Shown here piece by piece: positions 43,101 through 51,937 of a DNA stretch of 64,000 nt. The DNA comes from G963665215 sp963665215. GTDB lineage: Bacteria; Chloroflexota; Dehalococcoidia; Lucifugimonadales; CAUZJF01. The stretch lies in assembly GCA_963665215.2 (NCBI GenBank), contig CAXXWW010000002.1:372001-436000 (forward strand), read 5' to 3'. The position numbers were made by a program, and so were the translations under genes. Position 1 is the stretch's first letter. Each line of letters opens with the position of its first letter. Under the pieces are notes generated by a model, which was not told where the DNA came from, did not search any database, and saw nothing but the letters and a program-made list of their open reading frames with translations.

Positions 43101-45013
43101 AGGGTGTCGCTGGGCTCTAGGGACCGGTCTATGAATAGCTGCCACCAGATCTCGAGGCAGATCAGGCTCCAGAGGCGGGTGCCGTGGTTACGTTTTCCGC
43201 TCAGGTGTTCCGCGACTACCTGACGCACCACTTCAGCCCTAAACAGACCGCGGCGGGCGGACAGGCTCTGTCCGACCACGTCGCTTGCTAGAGGCGCCCA
43301 GTCCTCGGCGAGCCACTTCCACAAGGGAGGGCCGAACCCCCGCTTGGGCTGTCGTACCACCTCCTCGGGCAGGTAGCGTTTGGCGAGCTGCCGCAAGAGT
43401 CCCTTCTGTCGTCCACGCCAGAGCTTGACCGAAAGCGGGGTCCTGGCAGCGAGCTCGACTAGCTCGTGGTCTAGGAAAGGAGACCGAATCTCCAGCGAAA
43501 CGATGTTGCTGGCGATGTCTACCTTGGTGAGGTAGTCTCCAGGGAGTCTCAGCTGCAAGTCCGTGTACAGGTGCAGCTCCCCGTCTCCGAGGCCGTCGGC
43601 TGTCTCCTGAACGCCGGCAACCACCCGCTCCGAGGCGGACAGGTCGAACCCGCCATCCCGGCCATCAGCGTAGAGCAGTGCACGCCAGACCGAGTTCCAG
43701 TGATTGACAAGGTCGTAATGCTTTCTGACCGGGCTCTGCACGTACTGGGCCATGAACAGCCTGGCGCGCCTCGCGGCAGACACCCTGTCTGCGACAAGGC
43801 CGTGGTCCACCAGCCCGGTAAGAATTCGGCGCATTGGAGACGGTACACGCCGGCGAAAACGCTCGGCCATGTGGGCCAAGCGCACATTCTGATATCCAGC
43901 GAAGGACTCATCGCCGCCGTCTCCGGTGAGCGCCACCGTGACGTGCTCTCGCGCGGCCTTGGAGATCTGGTACGTTGGGACCATGGACACATCGGCGAAG
44001 GGCTCTCCATAGTGCCAGAGCATCCTGGGCAACATGGCTTTGTCGGCAGGCTCTACCGTCAGCTCGGTGTGCTGGGCGCCATATCTATCGGCAACCGTTC
44101 GTGCCAGACGTCTCTCATCGTCTTCCGGCGCCGCTCCAGGAAACCCAACCGTATAGGTCCGTAACGGTTGCTCGCTGGCCTGGGCCGCCATCGCGGTCAC
44201 CAGACCGGAATCTATTCCGCCGCTGAGAAAGCACCCCAGAGGCACATCGCTGACCAGGCGACGCCGGACCGCCTGGCTCAGCATCAGGTCCAGCTCATCC
44301 AGGGTCTCCGCCATTGAAATGTCTTGGGTCGGCCGGAACTCGATCTGCCAGTATCGCGATATGCTAAGTCCGTCCCTTTTGAGGGTCAGCGAGTGCGCGG
44401 GAGGGAGCTTGTGCACCCCGCGAACTATGCAGCGGTCCGGCGGCACGTAGCCGAACGCGAGGTAGTAGTCCAGGGAGGCCATGTCGATGGAGTCCTCAGA
44501 GGGCTTCAGCATATCGAATAGCGCGTGGACTTCAGAAGCGAAAATCAGGCGAGACCCTTGCATTGTGTAAAAGAATGGCTTTACCCCGAGGCGGTCTCTG
44601 GCCGCCAGGAGTTTGCTATTCCTCGCGTCCCAGATTGCGAATGCGAACATGCCGACCAGGCGCTCCAGACAACGCTCTCCCCACTGCTGATAGGCATGCA
44701 GGACCACCTCCGTATCGGTCTGGGATCGGAAGCTGTAACCATGGCGCTCCAGCTCCTGTCGAAGAGATTGAAAGTTGTATATCTCCCCGTTGAAGACGAT
44801 CCATACCGTCCTGTCAGAATTGGACATGGGCTGATGGCCTCGCCCGGACAGGTCGATGACCGCCAGCCGCCTGGCGCCCAGACCCACGTTGCGATCGACG
44901 TAGACGCCGCTGTCGTCGGGTCCGCGATGGGCCATGGTGTCACAGAGCCCTGTTACTTCCTGCTCGTCAACCACGCCGGTGGCGAAGTCGATTATGCCCG
45001 CAATCCCACACAT
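43097..45013 (-). CDS. asnB: Glutamine-hydrolysing asparagine synthase-family amidotransferase (first copy)
   Basis: The 638-residue protein starts MCGIAGIIDF, so Cys2 is the glutaminase nucleophile. The N-terminal domain has AHRGPDDSGVYVD, NGEIYNFQSLRQELERHG and QTDTEVVLHAYQ. The C-terminal PP-loop domain has VPLGCFLSGGIDSGLVTAMA and LTGDGGDESFAGY. In polysaccharide clusters, AsnB-like proteins are thought to amidate uronic acids or transfer amino acids to sugars, rather than make asparagine. That role is inferred. It overlaps the GT4 gene by four bases and follows a 185-base fold-back repeat. Confidence 0.88.
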   Translation of the reverse strand: MCGIAGIIDFATGVVDEQEVTGLCDTMAHRGPDDSGVYVDRNVGLGARRLAVIDLSGRGHQPMSNSDRTVWIVFNGEIYNFQSLRQELERHGYSFRSQTDTEVVLHAYQQWGERCLERLVGMFAFAIWDARNSKLLAARDRLGVKPFFYTMQGSRLIFASEVHALFDMLKPSEDSIDMASLDYYLAFGYVPPDRCIVRGVHKLPPAHSLTLKRDGLSISRYWQIEFRPTQDISMAETLDELDLMLSQAVRRRLVSDVPLGCFLSGGIDSGLVTAMAAQASEQPLRTYTVGFPGAAPEDDERRLARTVADRYGAQHTELTVEPADKAMLPRMLWHYGEPFADVSMVPTYQISKAAREHVTVALTGDGGDESFAGYQNVRLAHMAERFRRRVPSPMRRILTGLVDHGLVADRVSAARRARLFMAQYVQSPVRKHYDLVNHWNSVWRALLYADGRDGGFDLSASERVVAGVQETADGLGDGELHLYTDLQLRLPGDYLTKVDIASNIVSLEIRSPFLDHELVELAARTPLSVKLWRGRQKGLLRQLAKRYLPEEVVRQPKRGFGPPLWKWLAEDWAPLASDVVGQSLSARRGLFRAEVVRQVVAEHLSGKRNHGTRLWSLICLEIWWQLFIDRSLEPSDTL

Positions 45014-45080
45014 GTACCTGTCCTCACATCATCTCTTCCGGTATTCGCCTTCTCCATGGGGGGTGTTAATAGGGCCTCTA

Positions 45081-45265
45081 AGAGTGTGTGTAAGAAGTAT
45101 GTGGAACTGTGGTTAGACCCTTCGACTTCGCTGGTTCGATACGGCCTGCGGCCTACTCACCATAAGCGGTATTCGCCCGTTCGCCCCGAGTAGTCCTTCC
45201 ACCGTGGAATGACGTATCGAGGGGAGCTTGTCGAAGGGTATGAGGGTCGTATTCACACACCCTCT
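45081..45265. repeat. Fold-back repeat (REP/MITE-like), about 185 bp
   Basis: Its ends are imperfect inverted repeats: AGAGTGTGTGTAAGAAG at 45081-45097, against AGAGGGTGTGTGAAT read from the other strand at 45251-45265. An inner perfect pair CCCTTCGAC / GTCGAAGGG lies at 45118-45126 and 45230-45238. No coding frame is present. It lies between a GT4 stop and the asnB start, in an otherwise compact operon, and probably is a small non-autonomous or palindromic repeat. Confidence 0.55.
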
Positions 45266-45279
45266 AACACGTAGGACCG

Positions 45280-46506
45280 CTATTGAGATGTGGCTATAGA
45301 ACGATAGAAGGCCAGGTATTGCCGCGCTATCGCTTTGCACGAGAATCGCTCGACTGCGATTTGCCGGCCTATCCTCGCGCGCTCCGACCATTCCCGTCTG
45401 TTAGAGGAAAATGTGTCTACGAGATCGACGATACGCTCGGCGTCTCCGTACTCCGTGAACGCGATCGATTCCCCCTTAGGGTCGATGACGTCGATCCCCG
45501 GATGATGGGATGCAATAATCGGCAGGCCAGTGGCAAGGGCCTCCAGCACAACCCGTGGCGATGCATCGTTGTTCGTCTGATAGAGGAACAGGTCGTGCCG
45601 ATGGAAATTATCAAGCAGCTCAGACCTGGGGAGCTGGCCCGCGAACAGGACCTGGTCGCCAACCCCGTACTGTCTGATGAGGTCCATTGCCGGTCCACGG
45701 GTCAGCCGCTCCCACGCGCCGACCATTGTCAGAGTGGCAGGTATCCCTCGTAGCTTGAGCAGGTGCAGGACCTCGATGAGGACCAGCGCCCCCCGGCTGC
45801 GGTCGATTGTACCGATGAAAAGGATGCGGACGGGCGTGTCGTCGACATCCTTGTTGGGCGCGTGCTCGGGGGGTGGGCGCCAGAAATCGGTGTCCACGCT
45901 GTTGGCGAGCACATCGACGCGGGCCCTGGGCTGACTCACGTACTCCTTGAGTCTCGCTACCAGGCCCGGGGCCTGCACTATGACGTGGTCTGCATAGCGG
46001 CAAGTCAGGTGCTCCAACCAGAGCCCGTAGTACATCATAGCCGTACTCGGGTGCATGAGCAGCCTGATCGTAGGCACGTCACTCCACACGTGGCGCAATC
46101 GCCATCCGTTTAGCGTAAAAAATGAGCTGCAGCACGTCACATTTCGCAGGTAGCGCTTAATCATGAACAGAGGGGGGAATGTGCCAAAGGTGTCATGCAA
46201 TATATTGATGGCCTGGCTCCGCACCAGTTTTCGTCCGAGCCAGTTGGCCTTCGCCAGGTTGTACAGTCGATTGCCTCGCCTGAAACCAGCGTCGACCAGG
46301 GTGAACCGATGGTATGCCGAGGTGTCCATGGCGGCATCGAGCCGCCCCACCATTAGGATGAGCCTGTCAAGTCCTTGGGAGACCTCCATCAGCGTCCTGG
46401 CGCGGTCCAGGTAGCTGGACAGGTTGGGCAGAAAGAACAGTACACGCATATTGGTCGAGGCACTCATTGCGGCTGACCTGCCCGAGTCCGCAATACGGCA
46501 GCTCAT
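45280..46506 (-). CDS. GT4 glycosyltransferase
   Basis: This 408-residue protein has RVLFFLPNLSSYLDRARTLM near the start, NSVDTDFWRPPPEHAP, RILFIGTIDRSRGALVLIEV, and a donor-site NDASPRVVLEALATGLPIIA followed by HHPGIDVI. Family similarity begins around residue 20, so ATG at 46449 is an alternative. The ATG at 46506 lies 12 bases from where the preceding GT2 gene ended before IS630 copy 3 was inserted. It now starts 16 bases from the element. Confidence 0.84.
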   Translation of the reverse strand: MSCRIADSGRSAAMSASTNMRVLFFLPNLSSYLDRARTLMEVSQGLDRLILMVGRLDAAMDTSAYHRFTLVDAGFRRGNRLYNLAKANWLGRKLVRSQAINILHDTFGTFPPLFMIKRYLRNVTCCSSFFTLNGWRLRHVWSDVPTIRLLMHPSTAMMYYGLWLEHLTCRYADHVIVQAPGLVARLKEYVSQPRARVDVLANSVDTDFWRPPPEHAPNKDVDDTPVRILFIGTIDRSRGALVLIEVLHLLKLRGIPATLTMVGAWERLTRGPAMDLIRQYGVGDQVLFAGQLPRSELLDNFHRHDLFLYQTNNDASPRVVLEALATGLPIIASHHPGIDVIDPKGESIAFTEYGDAERIVDLVDTFSSNRREWSERARIGRQIAVERFSCKAIARQYLAFYRSIATSQ

Positions 46507-46606
46507 TATTGGCGGCCGCTAGTGGTCCAACATCATTGAAATGAATACCATGATAGTCATTGTTCCTCTTGGGGGTTCAATCGTAACGTTGAACCGAGGA
46601 GGAACC

Positions 46607-47170
46607 ATGATGTCTACCAAGAAGTACCGTATCAGACTGACTACCGACGAACAACAGGAACTCAACGCCTTGGTCTCACGCGGTCGGGCTGCGGCGTACA
46701 AACAGACCCATGCGCGCATTCTGCTGATGAGCGATGAGTCACGCTCGGACGGGGGAATGAAGGACGCGGACATCACCAGCGCGCTCGGTGTGGGACAGTC
46801 AACGGTCGAGCGAATACGCAAGCGCTGTGTGGAGGAGGGGGTCGAGTCTGCGCTGAATCGCAAAAAGCAACTGCGTCGGCGTCAAAAGAGACTGGACGGC
46901 GAAGGTGAAGCACGGTTGATAGCGATGGCCTGCGGGGAACCGCCGGAGGGGCGTGCCAGTTGGACCCTGAAGCTGTTGGCTGACCAGTTGGTCGAGTGTG
47001 AGATAGTCGGGACCATTAGCACCGAGACGGTTCGCCAGGCGCTTAAAAAAAAACGAACTGAAGCCGTGGCTGAAGCAGAGTTGGTGCATCCCGCCCGGTC
47101 AGAGCGCGGAGTTTGTGTGCGCGATGGAAGACGTACTGGAGGTCTACCAACGGCCGTACGATGGGAATGA
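46607..47170 (+). CDS. IS630-family transposase, frame A (helix-turn-helix part), copy 3
   Basis: Identical to frame A at 17226-17789, with AGGAGG before ATG 46607 and the A9 run at 47045-47053. Confidence 0.85.
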   Translation: MMSTKKYRIRLTTDEQQELNALVSRGRAAAYKQTHARILLMSDESRSDGGMKDADITSALGVGQSTVERIRKRCVEEGVESALNRKKQLRRRQKRLDGEGEARLIAMACGEPPEGRASWTLKLLADQLVECEIVGTISTETVRQALKKKRTEAVAEAELVHPARSERGVCVRDGRRTGGLPTAVRWE

Positions 47171-47753
47171 GGTTCTGGTGTGCATGGATGAGACGAGCAA
47201 ACAGCAAGTCAAGGAGACGCGAGTGCCGCGTCCCGCAGCGCCCGGCTTATCGGCGGCATACGACTACGAATACGAGCGCAATGGAGTGAGCAGCCTGTTC
47301 ATGCTGTTTGCACCGTTGGACGGATGGCGCCGAGTCGAGGTCAGAGAGCGTCGCACGAAGGTGGACTGGGCGCATGTGATAAAGGAACTGGTCGACGAGG
47401 ACTACCCTGACAGAGACCGGATCGTGCTGGTAATGGACAATCTCAACACTCACAAGCTGTCCTCGCTATACGAGGCATTCGAGCCTGCTGAGGCGAGGCG
47501 TATAGCTGAGCGACTGGAGATACACTACACTCCCAAACACGGGAGTTGGTTGAATATGGCGGAGATAGAGATCGGTGTGCTGGCTCGACAGTGCCTGGAC
47601 CGACGGATTGCCAATCAAGACATCCTGCGCGGCGAGGTCAATGCTTGGCAGAATCAACGCAACCGGGATGTGATACGAGTGGATTGGCGCTTCACTACCG
47701 AGGATGCGCGCATCAAGCTAAAGTCACTCTACCCATCAATACAAAAACGTTGA
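47115..47753 (+). CDS. IS630-family transposase, frame B (DDE catalytic part), copy 3
   Basis: Identical to frame B at 17734-18372. It is entered from frame A at the A9 run rather than from its own first ATG. Confidence 0.85.
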   Translation: MCAMEDVLEVYQRPYDGNEVLVCMDETSKQQVKETRVPRPAAPGLSAAYDYEYERNGVSSLFMLFAPLDGWRRVEVRERRTKVDWAHVIKELVDEDYPDRDRIVLVMDNLNTHKLSSLYEAFEPAEARRIAERLEIHYTPKHGSWLNMAEIEIGVLARQCLDRRIANQDILRGEVNAWQNQRNRDVIRVDWRFTTEDARIKLKSLYPSIQKR

Positions 47754-47757
47754 ACCA

Positions 47758-48831
47758 CTAGTTTCCTGGCTGGCTCTCCTCACGAGAGCGCTCCACTGGC
47801 ACAGAGGAGAATTGGTTTAGCTTTCGCACGATTAGGTCTCTGAGCTCCGTTGGGTTGAACAGGATGCTGTGTCTGAACCGTGCAAAGAGGTACAGCTCGG
47901 TGAGCGTTGACTCCAGCCTCATGAGCGCTCGAATGCCCGTCAAATACGTGCGGTCGGCCAGGGACGGAGAGGGTACAAGGGCCCGAACCCCGGCAACCTG
48001 CGCACGGTGGGACGAGCGGATTAAGTTTGAACCCAGCGTGCATAGCCACCGGCGTTCCCATCTGTCCACCCACTCCTCTGGAAACACGTCGCTGTACGTT
48101 GACCGCATCAAACGGCTGGCATTCCGCATGATCTCAAGGGAAATATCCGGGTTCGCAGCGGTTATCTGTGAGAAGCGACCCTGTCCGATCCGCGTCATCG
48201 CCAGCGGCTCGGGGATGTAGCATGCGCCATACTTCAACGCTATGACTCGACACGCGAACCCGTCCGAATATGAACCTAGCTCTGGCAGGAAGCCCCCTGC
48301 CTCGAGTAGGGCCTCTCGCTTGTATATTGTGGTGTTGCCGGTGAACCACCCATCGTAGCGACGGAGGGCAGCCAAGGCCCTCTCGGGAGTCAGGTAGCAG
48401 GGCGTCCTGGAGATGATGGGGATACGCCGGGGTCCCAGATTCTCTCCGGACTCGCTGAGTGTTACCGGCAGCGCGGTGCATAACCCGGCACGCGGATTCT
48501 GTTTCAGCAGATTCATCGATTGGGCAAGGAGCCCGGGCAGCACCTTGTCATCCGAGGCTGGGAAGAACACGTAGTCGCCGGACGCTTCCTTCAGGCCCAA
48601 GTCAAACGTTCTTACAGCCCCAATATTGCGCTCATTCCGCACCAGACGAACTATGGGGTCCCGCCTGACGAACTCCTCCACGATCTCGATGCTGTTGTCC
48701 GTTGAAGCATCGTCGACCACGATGATTTCTAGCGGCCTGAAAGACTGCGCCAGTATCGCCTCAAGGGCTTCCCCAATAAACCGCCCGTGATTGTAGTTGG
48801 CCATGGCCACGGACAGCGTGTTTTCTACCAC
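47758..48831 (-). CDS. GT2 glycosyltransferase
   Basis: This 357-residue inverting GT-A enzyme has NTLSVAMANYNHGRFIGEAL, then LRPLEIIVVDDASTDNS-type sequence (FRPLEIIVVDDASTDNSIEI), FFPASDDKVLPGLLAQSMNL and the RREALLEAGGF-like KREALLEAGGFLPELGSYSD. It starts at GTG 48831, 12 bases after the GT4 gene upstream. It is a clear paralogue of the GT2 gene at 51938-52939. Its TAG stop is the target of IS630 copy 3. Confidence 0.88.
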   Translation of the reverse strand: MVENTLSVAMANYNHGRFIGEALEAILAQSFRPLEIIVVDDASTDNSIEIVEEFVRRDPIVRLVRNERNIGAVRTFDLGLKEASGDYVFFPASDDKVLPGLLAQSMNLLKQNPRAGLCTALPVTLSESGENLGPRRIPIISRTPCYLTPERALAALRRYDGWFTGNTTIYKREALLEAGGFLPELGSYSDGFACRVIALKYGACYIPEPLAMTRIGQGRFSQITAANPDISLEIMRNASRLMRSTYSDVFPEEWVDRWERRWLCTLGSNLIRSSHRAQVAGVRALVPSPSLADRTYLTGIRALMRLESTLTELYLFARFRHSILFNPTELRDLIVRKLNQFSSVPVERSREESQPGN

Positions 48832-48843
48832 GTTAGAAGCCTC

Positions 48844-49929
48844 TCACCTTCTCGATTGGGCCAACCGCCGGTACAGCGCCACGTGCTCTGCTATGTAACG
48901 CTCCTCGGAGTAATTCTCGCGGACTTGCTCCCGTGCACGCCTGCCCAGGCGCTCGCCAAGTTCACGGTCGAGGACCAGCCGCTCGATCGCCTCGGCGAGG
49001 GCATTTACCTTGTCTGGGGGGACTAACAGCCCGGTTATGCCATCCTCAATGATCTCTTGATTCCCCGGGATGTCGCTGGCAATCACGGGCAATCCTGAGG
49101 CCATCGCCTCCAGGATGGCGTTTGAAGAGCCTTCGCGCACAGAGGGCAACACAAAGCAGTCGGCTCTCCCGTAGTATGGCTGAACGTCCTCCTGGAGTCC
49201 GAGGAATTTGACGATTTCGCCTATTCCCAGTCGCGTGGCATGGTCCCTAAGGGCGAGGTGCTCCTGGCCGGTGCCCACTACGGTCAGGAGCAAACAGCGG
49301 TGCCTTGGCCACAACGTGTCTAATGCGTCCAGCAGCACCGAGACCCTCTTGCCCGGGGAGAGTCTGCCAACCGTCAAGATACGGAAGCGTTCCTTTTGCG
49401 TCCTGGCCGACGGCACTTGCCGGTCCGGCAGGTCGGGCGAGATGCCATTGCGGATCACCGTGTAGCGCGACCGCCGGATACGCGCCTTTCGCGCTGAATA
49501 TTCCGCGCCCGCGAGAGAGTTGGAGACGATGGCGGCGGTAATGTAGCTAAGCGCATGGTCGGCTATCCAGTGAGGACGTCGCTTCCATGAGTCAACCCCG
49601 CGTACGGAGCCTATGATGACCGGTGCCCTGGCTAGGCTCGCAGCCACACGCCCCCAAATGTTGGCCATGAACAGCCATGTGTGTACCACGTCCGGTTTGA
49701 AGCGCCTCACCTCCCGGAAGAGCCAGGGCAGGGACCTCATGTATCGACCCGTGGACTCCCATGTAACAACCTGAACGCCTGCCGCCTCGAACTCGGGGGC
49801 CAGCGTGCCTGGGCGAAGGGCGGACACACGTACCTGGTGACCTGAGCGTGACAGTCCTCGAGCCAGCATCAGGAGTTGCAACTCGCTCCCACCTACGTCA
49901 AGCTCCCCGATAACAAACAGGATGCGCAA
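48844..49929 (-). CDS. GT4 glycosyltransferase
   Basis: A 361-residue GT4 protein with RILFVIGELDVGGSELQLLM (the G-G-x-E start typical of this group), DVVHTWLFMANIWGRVAA, VIRNGISPDLPDRQVPSART, RILTVGRLSPGKRVSVLLDA, and LPSVREGSSNAILEAMASGL, PVIASDIPGNQEII. It lies in a tight block with GT2 (12 bases) and asnB copy 2 (62 bases). Confidence 0.88.
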   Translation of the reverse strand: MRILFVIGELDVGGSELQLLMLARGLSRSGHQVRVSALRPGTLAPEFEAAGVQVVTWESTGRYMRSLPWLFREVRRFKPDVVHTWLFMANIWGRVAASLARAPVIIGSVRGVDSWKRRPHWIADHALSYITAAIVSNSLAGAEYSARKARIRRSRYTVIRNGISPDLPDRQVPSARTQKERFRILTVGRLSPGKRVSVLLDALDTLWPRHRCLLLTVVGTGQEHLALRDHATRLGIGEIVKFLGLQEDVQPYYGRADCFVLPSVREGSSNAILEAMASGLPVIASDIPGNQEIIEDGITGLLVPPDKVNALAEAIERLVLDRELGERLGRRAREQVRENYSEERYIAEHVALYRRLAQSRR

Positions 49930-49991
49930 CTTTCTAGATGTTGACCCAATCGCAGCTCAGAGGTGGCCAAATCATCGCGCCGGTCGTGCAC

Positions 49992-51875
49992 TCAGCGCCG
50001 AGGTGTGCTCGCTGCCGAGGGCGCCAGGGCTTCCTCTCCCTGCCGCCGAAGCCACTGCTCGAGCACTAAAAGCTGCCAGGACTGCATATCCATGCCCTGG
50101 TGACCGTCGGGACGGCCAACCGGGCCCGATAGCAACCCCAACTCTCTGCCGGAGCCCTGGGCAAGGAATTCTGTCCGCCACCCATTGCCTGACCTCATCC
50201 ACGACGACCACGGAACACCAAATCCTTTCTTGGACCCTGACAGAATCTCTGCCGGCAGCCAGGGGCGGGCTGCCTGGCGCAAGAGGTGCTTTAGCTGCCC
50301 GCCGGGCCATCTCAGTCTGGAGGGGACCTGGAATGTCAGCTCCACCAGAGTATGATCGAGCAGGGGGGGGCGGACCTCTAGAGAGACCGCCATGCTCGCC
50401 CTGTCCACCTTGGTCAAGATGTCCTCTGGCAAGTAGGTTTTCAAGTCCAGGTACTGTGCCATCGTGATCGGGTCCAGGGACGGCCGGGTGTATTGCCTGA
50501 AATACCAGAAGTCGTCGTAACCCTCGAACTCCCTCACCCACTCCGGACCGACGATAGCCCGCTTCTGCGATGGGGAGAACATCGAGACCAAGCGCCAGTA
50601 TCGCTCGGCGTGTTCCAGACCTAGCTTCTCAGCCTTGCGTGCCGGCGCCCAGTGGTGCGGCAGTACAGCCAGTATTGGAGCCAACAGGGGCCGTGCTATG
50701 GACCGAGGGACCCACCTTGCCCACTGCTGGTCCATCCACAGCTGGTAACGCTGGTATCCGGCAAATAGCTCGTCACCTCCGTCGCCGGAAAGGGCCACTT
50801 TCACGTGCTCGCTGCCCAGAACGGCGACCTGGTACGTGGGGATAGCCGAGCTGTCGCCGAAGGGCTCGTCGTACATGGCGACGGTCCGGGCCAGCATAAC
50901 GCCGACCGAGTCTCGAACGGCGACTCGCCGGTAGTGTCTGGTACCGTACCGGTCGGCGGTGAGCTGGGCGAAAGCGCCCTCCGATGCAGCCGGATCGTCA
51001 AAATCGATCGTGAACGTGCGTAGGCTCTCGTTGCTGGACTTCGCGGCCAGAGCGGTGACGGTACCTGAGTCGATACCGCCGCTCAGGAAGACGCCGACCG
51101 GGACGTCACTCACCATGTGGCGTCTTACGGCGTTCGCCAGCTCGCCGCTTATGGCCTCGACCGCCTCATCTGACGTGCGAATCCCGGTCTGCCCGTCCAG
51201 GTCCACGTCCCAATATTCGTGAACGCTGGTTGTTACCCCGTCGAAGACCAGCAGATGAGCCGCCGGCAGCTTGCGAATCTTCGAGTACGCGGTCTTGGGA
51301 GGGGGAACATAGGAATAGGTGAGGTAATCGAAAAGCGCGCTCCGGTCGACAGATCTGTCAGTATGGGGGTGGGCCAGGATGGCCTTGATTTCCGAGGCGA
51401 AGATGAATAATCGGCCGTCCCAATAGTAGACAAGCGGCTTGATTCCCAGCCGGTCCCGCACCAGCACCAGCCGTCGCCGCGTCGTGTCCCATATGGCGTA
51501 GGCGAACATGCCGCTAAACCTGTGGACGCAGTCGTCTCCCCACTCCTCGTAGGCGTGAACGATGACCTCGGTATCGGACTGCGACCTGAAGCTGTGCCCG
51601 CGCTCCTCGAGCTGTCGTCTTATCTCCCTGAAGTTGTAGATCTCGCCGTTGTAGACCGTCCACACCGTTCCGTCCTCGTTGCTCATTGGCTGGTGCCCAC
51701 CGGGAGACAGATCGATGATGGACAGGCGGCGGTGCCCCAGGCCTACCCCGTACTCTGGCCACACCTCGATGCCTGCGTCGTCCGGCCCGCGGTGGCCCAG
51801 CGTGTCACGCATGGCCTCAAGCACAGCCGGGTCGACCGGGCCCTTATCCGTATAGATGCCTACGATGCCGCACAT
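49992..51875 (-). CDS. asnB: Glutamine-hydrolysing asparagine synthase-family amidotransferase (second copy)
   Basis: This second AsnB-type protein has 627 residues when started at MCGIVGIYTDKG (51875), which puts the catalytic Cys at position 2. The frame's earlier start at 51911 would bury it. It has LGHRGPDDAGIEV, NGEIYNFREIRRQLEERG, VPVGVFLSGGIDSGTVTALA and LSGDGGDELFAGYQRY. It differs clearly from the copy at 43097-45013, so this is not a recent duplication. Two AsnB-type enzymes in one sugar cluster suggest two amidation steps or two acceptors (inference). Confidence 0.88.
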   Translation of the reverse strand: MCGIVGIYTDKGPVDPAVLEAMRDTLGHRGPDDAGIEVWPEYGVGLGHRRLSIIDLSPGGHQPMSNEDGTVWTVYNGEIYNFREIRRQLEERGHSFRSQSDTEVIVHAYEEWGDDCVHRFSGMFAYAIWDTTRRRLVLVRDRLGIKPLVYYWDGRLFIFASEIKAILAHPHTDRSVDRSALFDYLTYSYVPPPKTAYSKIRKLPAAHLLVFDGVTTSVHEYWDVDLDGQTGIRTSDEAVEAISGELANAVRRHMVSDVPVGVFLSGGIDSGTVTALAAKSSNESLRTFTIDFDDPAASEGAFAQLTADRYGTRHYRRVAVRDSVGVMLARTVAMYDEPFGDSSAIPTYQVAVLGSEHVKVALSGDGGDELFAGYQRYQLWMDQQWARWVPRSIARPLLAPILAVLPHHWAPARKAEKLGLEHAERYWRLVSMFSPSQKRAIVGPEWVREFEGYDDFWYFRQYTRPSLDPITMAQYLDLKTYLPEDILTKVDRASMAVSLEVRPPLLDHTLVELTFQVPSRLRWPGGQLKHLLRQAARPWLPAEILSGSKKGFGVPWSSWMRSGNGWRTEFLAQGSGRELGLLSGPVGRPDGHQGMDMQSWQLLVLEQWLRRQGEEALAPSAASTPRR

Positions 51876-51937
51876 GGTAGAACCGAGACTCCCTGAGCAC
51901 TCTGACGACAAGTGGGACCACGGGATGACAATATGGC

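Larger units (their letters stand above)
46522..47758 (+). mobile_element. IS630-family insertion sequence, copy 3 (1237 bp plus TA)
   Basis: Same element as at 17141-18377, on the plus strand. TA flanks both ends inside CTAG. It is inserted at the TAG stop of the minus-strand GT2 gene (AAC TAG) and so separates it from the GT4 gene that followed 12 bases later. Confidence 0.94.
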
